Positions 1-5,308 of a stretch of 6,245 nucleotides of DNA are shown in pieces. How positions within the stretch are numbered: position 1 is the first letter of the stretch; the number at the start of each line of letters is the position of its first letter. The notes below the pieces were generated by a model, which was not told where the DNA came from, ran no database searches, and saw nothing but the letters and a program-made list of their open reading frames with translations. Location of the stretch: the NCBI GenBank assembly GCA_016297415.1, contig JAEDGQ010000097.1, forward strand, positions 1 through 6,245. Reading direction: 5' to 3'. Made by a program: the position numbers and the translations under genes. This DNA comes from Treponema sp. Its GTDB lineage: Bacteria; Spirochaetota; Spirochaetia; Treponematales; Treponemataceae.

Positions 1-2
1 AT

Positions 3-1328
3 CATGGACCGGAAGATCTTCTTATTTCAATTCTTACACTGGCAGGAGCTTTTGTTGTAATGCTTTCAATAAGATGGCAGCTGGCTCTTGTTGTTTTTAT
101 TTCTCTTCCTGTAATGATTTTCATTACTCATACAAGCCGAAAGCATCTTATGAACAGTTCAAAAGGCGTAAAGGGAAAAACTGCAGACATTAATTCTGAT
201 CTTGAAAGTTCTATAAGCGGTATTCGTGTAACAAAAGTTTTTACAAATGAAGAATACGAAATAAAGCGTTTTGCAGAAAGTAATCAGGCTTTTTTTGATT
301 CTAAAAAACATTATTACAAAGCCATGGCCGGAATGCATTCAAAAATGGAATTTGTAACTCATATTCTTAATGTTGTAGTAATCGGTCTGGGTGGTTTCTA
401 TATTATGCGGGATCAGATGACTTTGGGAGATCTTGTTGCCGCTAATATGTTTGTTGCAGCTTTTTTGCAGCCCATTCGTCGTCTTACAAATTTTGTGGAA
501 CAGTTCAGTACAGGTATGGCTGGTTTTATAAGATTCAGCGAAGTAATGCGTACACATGAAGAAATCCTGGAAAAACCTGATGCGGAAGAAATAAAAGATG
601 TAAAAGGCGAAATTGTATTTAAAGACATTAATTTTGAATACAACGAAGGAATGGAAGTTCTTAAAAACTTTAATCTTACAGTGCCGGCAGGAAAAACAGT
701 GGCTCTTGTAGGTCCAAGTGGTGGCGGAAAAACAACAATCTGTCATCTTCTTCCTCGTTTTTATGATTATGAATCTGGAACCATTACTCTTGATGGAAGG
801 GACATCAAGGATTTTACAATAAATTCACTCCGCCGTCAGATAGGTTTTGTACAGCAGGATGTTTTTCTTTTTGCAGGAACAATCAGGGAAAATATTGCTT
901 ATGGAAAACCTGATGCAACAGACCAGGAAATCGAAATGGCAGCACGCAGGGCAGAAATATACGATGATATCGTAAAAATGCCGGAAGGCTTTGATACAGT
1001 TGTTGGTGAACGGGGAATAAAACTTTCCGGTGGTCAGAAACAGCGTGTCAGCATTGCCCGGGTTTTCCTTAAAAATCCTCCTATTCTTGTTCTTGACGAA
1101 GCCACAAGTGCTTTAGATACGGTTACCGAATTAAAAATTCAGGGTGCCTTTGACGAGTTAAGCAAAGGCCGTACAACTTTTATTATTGCTCACAGACTCA
1201 GTACTGTTCGAAATGCAGATCTTATTGCTGTTGTAGACCATAATGAAATAATTGAATGTGGAACTCACAGTCAGCTGCTGGAACAGAAAGGGGAGTATTA
1301 CAACCTGTTTACTGCTCAAAACAGTTGA
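3..1328 (+). CDS. ABC exporter half-transporter (TMD-NBD fusion), 5'-truncated by the window edge
   Basis: This is the C-terminal 441 residues of an inner-membrane ABC exporter subunit. The reading frame is open to the left edge and starts with HGPEDLLISILTLAG, typical of the third membrane helix of Sav1866/MsbA-type proteins. About 130-140 N-terminal residues (helices 1-2) should therefore lie upstream, and the ATG at 60 is internal. Visible membrane helices follow at about 3-62, 75-125, 345-405 and 420-480. The nucleotide-binding domain is intact: Walker A GPSGGGKTT (711-737), Q-loop Gln (855-857), LSGGQ signature (1023-1037), Walker B ILVLDE with catalytic Glu (1083-1100) and the H-loop His (1191-1193). 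All catalytic residues are present, so this subunit should hydrolyse ATP. Such proteins work as homo- or heterodimers exporting lipids, drugs or peptides. The substrate cannot be read from the sequence, and a partner gene could lie upstream. It lies 52 bp before the regulator gene and is probably not part of the zinc operon. Confidence 0.95.
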   Translation, partial: HGPEDLLISILTLAGAFVVMLSIRWQLALVVFISLPVMIFITHTSRKHLMNSSKGVKGKTADINSDLESSISGIRVTKVFTNEEYEIKRFAESNQAFFDSKKHYYKAMAGMHSKMEFVTHILNVVVIGLGGFYIMRDQMTLGDLVAANMFVAAFLQPIRRLTNFVEQFSTGMAGFIRFSEVMRTHEEILEKPDAEEIKDVKGEIVFKDINFEYNEGMEVLKNFNLTVPAGKTVALVGPSGGGKTTICHLLPRFYDYESGTITLDGRDIKDFTINSLRRQIGFVQQDVFLFAGTIRENIAYGKPDATDQEIEMAARRAEIYDDIVKMPEGFDTVVGERGIKLSGGQKQRVSIARVFLKNPPILVLDEATSALDTVTELKIQGAFDELSKGRTTFIIAHRLSTVRNADLIAVVDHNEIIECGTHSQLLEQKGEYYNLFTAQNS

Positions 1329-1353
1329 ATTTAAAAAATCCTTATGCTATTCT
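1325..1353 (+). promoter_or_regulatory. Candidate sigma-70-type promoter for the zinc operon
   Basis: A -35-like TTGAAT (1325-1330) and a -10-like TATTCT (1348-1353) are separated by exactly 17 bp, each matching four of six consensus bases. The -35 overlaps the stop codon of the exporter gene. Transcription would begin near 1360, inside the palindrome at 1353-1379, which is a typical position for a repressor site. Both hexamers are imperfect, so this is an inference from spacing and context. Confidence 0.45.
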
Positions 1354-1379
1354 CAATTTGCGAATCAGTCGCAAATTGA
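1353..1379. promoter_or_regulatory. 27-bp palindrome, probable operator of the Fur/Zur-family regulator
   Basis: The arms TCAATTTGCGA (1353-1363) and TCGCAAATTGA (1369-1379) are perfect reverse complements around the 5-base centre ATCAG. The centre is odd, on C1366, and only one of the 13 base pairs (A1364/G1368) fails. The core TGCGAAT-C-AGTCGCA has the 7-1-7 geometry of Fur-family boxes, although its sequence is not the Bacillus or enterobacterial Zur consensus as I remember them. It overlaps the predicted transcription start and ends one base before the regulator's ATG. No T-run follows, which argues against a terminator. Autoregulation by the adjacent Zur-like protein is the simplest reading. 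An RNA hairpin occluding the start codon is an alternative. Confidence 0.6.
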
Positions 1380-1380
1380 C

Positions 1381-1779
1381 ATGAAAAAAAGAACCTACTC
1401 CACAGAACAAAGAAATTCTCTGCTCACTTTCTTGAGTTCAAATCCAGATGTAATGTTTTCTGCAAAACAGATTGAAGAAGCTCTTTCTGACAAAGAAATC
1501 AGCAAAAGTGCCATTTATCGAAATCTTGCAGAACTGGAAGTTGAAGAAAAAATTCGTCGATGCACAAAACCCGGATCCCGTGAAACTTTCTATCAGTTTT
1601 ATGATCTTCAGACTTGCCGGAATCATATTCATCTTTCATGTACAAAATGCGGAAAAATCTTTCACATGGAAGAAGATTCTGCAAAAAAACTGGCAGCAGC
1701 ACTGGCACAGTTTGAAGGCTTTGAAATTAACAGGGCCGAATCAACCTTAAAAGGGCTGTGTAAAGAATGCCACAAATAA
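1381..1779 (+). CDS. Fur-family transcriptional regulator, probably zinc-responsive (Zur-like)
   Basis: The 132-residue product is a normal length for Fur-family metalloregulators. The N-terminal winged helix carries the recognition helix SKSAIYRNLAELE (about 41-53). The C-terminal dimerisation domain has the two CxxC pairs of the structural zinc site, C87-x-x-C90 and C127-x-x-C130. A Cys-His-His cluster (C79, H82, H84) resembles the regulatory metal site of Zur proteins more than that of iron-sensing Fur, and H95 and E98 may contribute. The start at 1381 is chosen because MKKRTYSTEQR gives a normal family N-terminus. The frame stays open upstream into the exporter gene, but an earlier start would add a non-homologous extension. 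No clear Shine-Dalgarno sequence precedes this ATG, because the palindrome fills that space. With znuA 20 bp downstream, repression of zinc uptake when zinc is plentiful is the likely job. Zinc specificity is inferred mainly from the operon. Confidence 0.88.
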   Translation: MKKRTYSTEQRNSLLTFLSSNPDVMFSAKQIEEALSDKEISKSAIYRNLAELEVEEKIRRCTKPGSRETFYQFYDLQTCRNHIHLSCTKCGKIFHMEEDSAKKLAAALAQFEGFEINRAESTLKGLCKECHK

Positions 1780-1799
1780 TCAGGTGAATCAGGAATCAA

Positions 1800-2756
1800 A
1801 TGAAAAAAATAATCTTTATTATGGCTGCAGCAGCATTATTAGCCTGTTTTACAGCCTGTTCAAAAAAGAACAAAGTTTCTAAATCAGAAGGAAAAATTAA
1901 AGTAGTTGCTACTATTTTTCCTTTATATGACTGGTCAAAAAATATCTGTCACGGAAGCGACAATATAGAACTGGAACTTCTTGTAAAAAATGGAGTTGAT
2001 CTTCATTCTTATCAGCCTTCAGCAGGAGATATTATTAAAATTTCTACTGCAGATGTAATAATTTTTGCAGGCGGAGAAAGTGATGCCTGGGTAAAAGATG
2101 CTGTAAGAAACAGTTCAAATAAAAACCAGATTGTTCTTAACCTTATAGAAAAATTAGGGGACAGCGTTAAATCTGAACAGATTGTAGAAGGCATGCAGAA
2201 AGAAGAAGAGGAAGAAGCTGAAGAAGAAAAAGACGAACACATCTGGCTTTCTCTTGTAAATGCAAAACTTTGTTCTCAGGAAATTGCAGAAGCAGTTTCT
2301 TCAAAAGATGAAACTAACAGACAGCTTTATTATAAGAATCTGGATTCTTACATTGAACAGATTGATAGTGTTTGGGCAAGCTGTGTTTCAAAAGACAGAA
2401 AAATGATTGTTGTGTGTGACCGTTTTCCGTTCCGTTATATGGCAGATGAGCTTGGAATCCTTTATTATGCAGCATTTCCTGGCTGTTCTGCAGAAACAGA
2501 AGCCAGTTTCGAAACTGTAGCGTTCCTTTCTGGCAAAATAAAAGAAATGGGCCTTAACAAAGTTTATGTTACAGAAAGTTCTGATAAAAAAATGGCTCAT
2601 ACAGTTATAGAAAATGCGGGACTTTCAGAAAAAGACTGTAGAATTCTTGTTCTTGACTCAATGCAGTCCACAACTCTGGAACAGGCTGATAATGGTAAAA
2701 ATTACATTGATGTAATGAAGAAAAACTTTTCTCTCGTTGCAGAGGCAAACAGATAA
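1800..2756 (+). CDS. znuA: Zinc ABC transporter substrate-binding lipoprotein (ZnuA-like, cluster A-I)
   Basis: This 318-residue protein should capture zinc outside the inner membrane and deliver it to the ZnuB permease. A lipoprotein signal peptide ends at C20 (FTAC-SKK) or C16 (LLAC). Family landmarks follow: VVATIFPLYDWSKNI (35-49), GVDLHSYQPS with metal ligand H69, GGESD (91-95), and DEHIWLS with ligand H147. The loop before H147, which is His-rich in many ZnuA proteins, is instead Glu-rich (about residues 135-146). The third ligand region reads VVCDRFPFRYMADELG (204-219), so the usual His is replaced by C206 or D207. E259 in VTESSDKK may be the fourth ligand. GCSAETEASFET (228-239) and the DRFPFRY motif are hallmarks of a ZnuA subgroup I recall from Clostridia. 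AGGAAT (1791-1796) is a suitable ribosome site for the ATG at 1800. Zinc is the likely cargo from context, and manganese cannot be excluded. Confidence 0.9.
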   Translation: MKKIIFIMAAAALLACFTACSKKNKVSKSEGKIKVVATIFPLYDWSKNICHGSDNIELELLVKNGVDLHSYQPSAGDIIKISTADVIIFAGGESDAWVKDAVRNSSNKNQIVLNLIEKLGDSVKSEQIVEGMQKEEEEEAEEEKDEHIWLSLVNAKLCSQEIAEAVSSKDETNRQLYYKNLDSYIEQIDSVWASCVSKDRKMIVVCDRFPFRYMADELGILYYAAFPGCSAETEASFETVAFLSGKIKEMGLNKVYVTESSDKKMAHTVIENAGLSEKDCRILVLDSMQSTTLEQADNGKNYIDVMKKNFSLVAEANR

Positions 2757-2757
2757 T

Positions 2758-3492
2758 ATGGCACAGCTGACTTGTAAAAACCTGACACTGGGATATGACT
2801 CAAAAGCAGTTATAAAGAATCTTAACTTTTCTGTAAATGCAGGAGATTATCTGTGCATTGTAGGAGAAAACGGATCAGGTAAATCAACTTTGATGAAAAC
2901 AATCCTTCATCTCTTAAAACCAATGGATGGAAAAATTTCTACTGGTGATGGACTTCTTCCGGACGAAATCGGTTATCTTCCGCAGCAGACTGTAGTACAG
3001 AAAGATTTTCCTGCCAGTGTTAGGGAAATAGTTCTTTCAGGTTGTCAGAGCCGTTGTGGATGGCGTCCTTTTTACAATGCTGAAGAAAAGAAACTGGCAC
3101 AGACTAATATGGAAAAAATGGGCATCCTTCATCTTGCCAGAAATTGTTACAGGGATCTTTCGGGAGGACAGCAGCAGCGTGTTCTTCTTGCCAGAGCTCT
3201 CTGTGCAACACAAAAAATGCTTCTTCTTGATGAACCTGTTACAGGTCTTGATCCGGCTGTAACTCAGGAAATGTACAGTCTTATTGAACAGCTTCATAAT
3301 TCAGGAATTACAATTATTATGATCAGCCACGATGTTGAAGCAGCCTTAAAATATGCAACTCATATTCTTCATATTGGAGAACAGATTTTCTTTGGAACAA
3401 AGGCTGAGTTTATTCATCAGTCCAACTGTCCTGATTGCAGCGGACAGATAAAAAAAATCTTTGGTCGCCCCCTTCTGCAGGAGAAAAATTGA
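2758..3492 (+). CDS. znuC: Zinc ABC transporter ATP-binding protein (ZnuC-like)
   Basis: This is the 244-residue cytoplasmic ATPase that powers zinc import through ZnuB. Motifs in order: Walker A GENGSGKST (36-44), Q-loop YLPQQ (73-77), signature LSGGQQQR (134-141), Walker B MLLLDEP with D158 and catalytic E159, D-loop GLD (163-165) and H-loop H191. The sequence GYLPQQTVVQKDFPASVREIV is typical of metal-importer ATPases. The ATG at 2758, one base after the znuA stop, is preferred. A TTG at 2737 could extend the protein by seven residues, but it has no ribosome site, whereas AGAGG at 2741-2745 precedes the ATG, though at a long 12-base spacing. The C-terminal tail carries a CPDC pair (224-227), which could bind metal. 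The stop codon overlaps the znuB start by one base, indicating translational coupling. Confidence 0.95.
   Translation: MAQLTCKNLTLGYDSKAVIKNLNFSVNAGDYLCIVGENGSGKSTLMKTILHLLKPMDGKISTGDGLLPDEIGYLPQQTVVQKDFPASVREIVLSGCQSRCGWRPFYNAEEKKLAQTNMEKMGILHLARNCYRDLSGGQQQRVLLARALCATQKMLLLDEPVTGLDPAVTQEMYSLIEQLHNSGITIIMISHDVEAALKYATHILHIGEQIFFGTKAEFIHQSNCPDCSGQIKKIFGRPLLQEKN
3479..3484 (+). promoter_or_regulatory. Ribosome binding site for znuB, fixes its start
   Basis: AGGAGA lies seven bases before the ATG at 3492, within the end of znuC. This strong match decides for the start at 3492 over in-frame upstream candidates such as the one at 3435, which would add 19 hydrophilic residues foreign to the family. 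Confidence 0.8.
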
Positions 3493-4322
3493 TGAACACT
3501 TTGATTGACTATTTTCAGTTCTCGTTTGTTCAATATGCATTTATTGTAGGAATACTTATTGCACTTTGTTCCAGCCTTCTTGGAGTTACTCTTGTTCTAA
3601 AACGTTTCAGTTTTATTGGAGACGGCCTTAGCCATGTAGCTTTTGGTGCTATGTCAATTGCTGCAGTATTGAATCTTTCCAATAATATGTATCTTGTACT
3701 GCCTTTTACAGTAGTTGCTGCAATACTGCTTCTTCGTACAGGAAAAAATGCAAAAATTCAGGGAGATGCTGCTGTTGCCATGATTAGTGTTGGTTCACTG
3801 GCTTTAGGGTATCTTGTAATGAATGTTTTTAAGTCTTCAAATAATGTAGCAGGAGATGTCTGTTCTACTTTATTCGGAGCAACTTCAATACTTACTTTGA
3901 AACGGTCTGAAGTCTGGCTTTGTGTAATTCTTTCGGTTATTGTAATTACTGCTTTTATTGTTTTTTACAATAAGATTTTTGCAGTTACTTTTGATGAAAG
4001 TTTTGCACAGGCCGTTGGAACTCATGCTTCCATTTACAATCTGGTAATCGCCATTATTATTGCAGTAATTATTGTACTTGCAATGAATCTTGTAGGATCT
4101 CTTTTAATCAGTGCCCTGGTGATTTTTCCTGCACTGTCCTCAATGAGGCTTTTCAGAAGTTTTAAAAGCGTAACAATTTGTAGTGCAGTAATCAGCGTTT
4201 TCTGTGCTGTATCAGGACTTGTAATTTCAATTCTTGCTGAAACACCTGTTGGTTCAACAATCGTCGCAGCAGACCTTGTTGTATTTCTTTTATTTTGTCT
4301 TATGGGAAAATTCAGAAAATGA
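3492..4322 (+). CDS. znuB: Zinc ABC transporter permease (ZnuB-like)
   Basis: This 276-residue integral membrane protein belongs to the metal-importer permease family (ABC-3) and forms the zinc channel as a dimer. About eight to nine hydrophobic helices are visible, near residues 12-36, 46-61, 66-82, 92-113, 139-159, 181-199, 200-217, 226-249 and 254-271. Family motifs include IGDGLSHVAFGA (42-53), DESFAQAVGTH (168-178), thought to be part of the region contacting the ATPase, and the conserved VGSLLISALVIFPAL helix (201-215). The first codon overlaps the last base of the znuC stop. The C-terminus (MGKFRK) ends inside the start of the next gene with an ATGA overlap, so the two proteins are probably made in linked amounts. 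Nothing in the sequence suggests truncation. Confidence 0.94.
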   Translation: MNTLIDYFQFSFVQYAFIVGILIALCSSLLGVTLVLKRFSFIGDGLSHVAFGAMSIAAVLNLSNNMYLVLPFTVVAAILLLRTGKNAKIQGDAAVAMISVGSLALGYLVMNVFKSSNNVAGDVCSTLFGATSILTLKRSEVWLCVILSVIVITAFIVFYNKIFAVTFDESFAQAVGTHASIYNLVIAIIIAVIIVLAMNLVGSLLISALVIFPALSSMRLFRSFKSVTICSAVISVFCAVSGLVISILAETPVGSTIVAADLVVFLLFCLMGKFRK

Positions 4323-4798
4323 AAAAAATTGTACTCTTGGTTTTAAGTTTATCTCTTCTGTTTTGCTGGAGCTGTAAAAAAAAGGAACCCGCTCTTGATT
4401 CTGAAACAGAAAAAGCCCTTAACAGTCTTTCTCAGGAACTTGACCAGGCCTTTAATAATGATGAGCTTGATTTTGATCTTTCAAAAATGAACCCTAACAT
4501 GGTTTATGCCTTGATTTTTGACCTGATGATGGATAGTGAAAAATACGAAGGAAAAACTTTTAAGCTTAAAGGTGATTTTTTTACAACAACAGGTCCCCAT
4601 GGAAATCCTGTTTATGCGGTAATTATTAAAGATGCACAGGCCTGCTGCCAGCAGGGAATTGAATTTAAATATGATTTTGGTGGAAAAATTCCAGAAACAT
4701 TCCGGCAGGTAACTGTTACTGGAAAATATGTAATTACAGAAATAGAGGAAGGTATTCAATATAATTATGTTGAAGCTTCTCTGGTAGAATTTCAGTAA
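4319..4798 (+). CDS. Small lipoprotein of unknown function, last gene of the zinc operon
   Basis: This 159-residue predicted lipoprotein starts with MKK and a hydrophobic stretch ending at C19 (FCWSC-KKK), a relaxed lipobox of the spirochaete kind. A charged linker rich in Asp/Glu (about 25-57) follows, and then a compact domain: MVYALIFDLMMDSEKYEGKT (61-80), the strand-like FKLKGDFF, YAVIIKDAQACCQQGIEF (99-116) with adjacent C109-C110, and VTVTGKYV (131-138). The alternating pattern resembles a small beta-barrel such as an OB fold. I recall similar ACCxQGIEF proteins next to zinc transporter genes in Clostridia, but I know no assigned function. The ATG at 4319 overlaps the znuB stop (ATGA), so it is probably translationally coupled and belongs to the zinc operon. 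A role in binding or passing zinc at the membrane is inferred from context and the Cys pair only. Confidence 0.85.
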   Translation: MKKIVLLVLSLSLLFCWSCKKKEPALDSETEKALNSLSQELDQAFNNDELDFDLSKMNPNMVYALIFDLMMDSEKYEGKTFKLKGDFFTTTGPHGNPVYAVIIKDAQACCQQGIEFKYDFGGKIPETFRQVTVTGKYVITEIEEGIQYNYVEASLVEFQ

Positions 4799-4851
4799 AC
4801 CAGAAAAAAAATATAGAATGAAATAAAATAAAGGAGTAAAATAAAGTTACT
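4799..4851 (+). promoter_or_regulatory. A-rich gap before the repeat-protein gene; possible weak promoter
   Basis: This stretch is strongly purine-rich with long A runs and holds no hairpin or terminator, so zinc-operon transcripts may read through it. TAGAAT (4814-4819) matches five of six -10 bases, but the -35 position (4791-4796, TTCAGT) is poor. An independent promoter is possible, not demonstrated. Confidence 0.3.
4831..4837 (+). promoter_or_regulatory. Shine-Dalgarno sequence at unusually long spacing
   Basis: AAGGAGT is the only good ribosome site before the ATG at 4852, yet it lies 14 bases away instead of the usual 5-9. No in-frame alternative start lies between the two, and the signal peptide begins exactly at 4852, so the start itself is not in doubt. 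Confidence 0.55.
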
Positions 4852-5289
4852 ATGAAAAAGACACTTTTATTCACATTTATGGCAATTTCACTTGCCACAC
4901 TTCCAGTATTCGCTTCTGGTAAAGCAGACGAAACTGAACAGGCAATCGTTCAGGCAACTAACGATGCAAAAAAAGCTGCTAAAGAATCTCAGAAAGCTGC
5001 AGATGAAGCAAAAAAAGCTGCTGAAAAATCAAAGAAGGCTGCTGAAGATGCAAAAGCTGCTGCTAAAAAAGCAAAGAAGAAGACTGCTGATGTAAAAAAA
5101 GCTGCAGATGAAAAAACAGATGCTGCAAAAAAAGCAGGGGAAGCAGTAGGTTCTGCAGGTAAAGCTGCTGTAGAAGAAGGTAAAAAAATCGGTGCTGCTG
5201 CCGCTGATGCCGGAAAAGAAATCGGTGAACAGGCAAAAGCATTCGGTGCAGGCCTTAAAGAAGCTTTCTCTGCAGGAAAAAAAGACTAG
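4852..5289 (+). CDS. Exported Ala/Lys-rich heptad-repeat (coiled-coil) protein, function unknown
   Basis: This 145-residue protein has a clear signal peptide: MKK, a hydrophobic core, and a likely cleavage site after VFA (residues 19-21). The mature part is about 124 residues, almost entirely Ala, Lys, Glu, Asp and Gly, with no Cys, Pro or Trp. From residue 40 it falls into heptads, with KKAAKES, QKAADEA, KKAAEKS, KKAAEDA and KAAAKKA as the first five, as expected for a long helix or Ala-type coiled coil. From about residue 93 the pattern gains regularly spaced glycines (GEAVGSAGKAAVEEGKKIG) and becomes amphipathic, with Phe near the end. There is no second hydrophobic segment or lipobox, so a periplasmic or outer-surface location is likely. 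Similar composition occurs in LEA-like, histone-H1-like and envelope-spacer proteins, and I cannot assign a family. kduI begins 19 bp downstream without a terminator, so the two are probably co-transcribed. Confidence 0.85.
   Translation: MKKTLLFTFMAISLATLPVFASGKADETEQAIVQATNDAKKAAKESQKAADEAKKAAEKSKKAAEDAKAAAKKAKKKTADVKKAADEKTDAAKKAGEAVGSAGKAAVEEGKKIGAAAADAGKEIGEQAKAFGAGLKEAFSAGKKD
4969..5136 (+). repeat. Imperfect 21-bp tandem repeats encoding KKAAxxx heptads
   Basis: Eight consecutive 21-base units encode residues 40-95 of the Ala/Lys protein. The first five follow the heptad most closely, with an A-rich Lys segment followed by GCTGC(T/A). Units differ at the DNA level, so this is an old protein repeat rather than a fresh tandem duplication. 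Low complexity also produces long meaningless frames on the other strand. Confidence 0.75.
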
Positions 5290-5308
5290 TTTGTAACTGG
5301 AGATAATA

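Noticed and set aside
339..746. Minus-strand open frame opposite the exporter gene
   Set aside because: It lies fully opposite conserved ABC transporter codons and its product is Phe/Cys/His-rich with no recognisable domain or ribosome site.
1353..1379. Palindrome as terminator of the exporter gene
   Set aside because: The right arm is followed by ACATGAAAA and not by a T-run; the position over a promoter fits an operator better.
1252..1380. N-terminal extension of the Fur-family gene back to 1252
   Set aside because: It would overlap the exporter gene and run through the palindrome, and the added residues do not resemble the family; the start at 1381 gives a normal length.
2202..2241. Poly-Glu codons in znuA as a frameshift or slippage artefact
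   Set aside because: The frame continues correctly into the ligand motif DEHIWLS, so the tract is a genuine loop.
2737..2757. TTG start for znuC seven codons upstream
   Set aside because: It has no ribosome site and would overlap the end of znuA; the ATG at 2758 begins the conserved part.
4760..4765. Perfect TATAAT inside the 3' end of the small lipoprotein gene
   Set aside because: No acceptable -35 lies at 16-18 bp, and such hexamers occur by chance in AT-rich coding sequence.
4969..5136. 21-bp repeats as a CRISPR array or mobile-element repeat
   Set aside because: The units are in frame, imperfect, without spacers, and explained by the encoded heptads.
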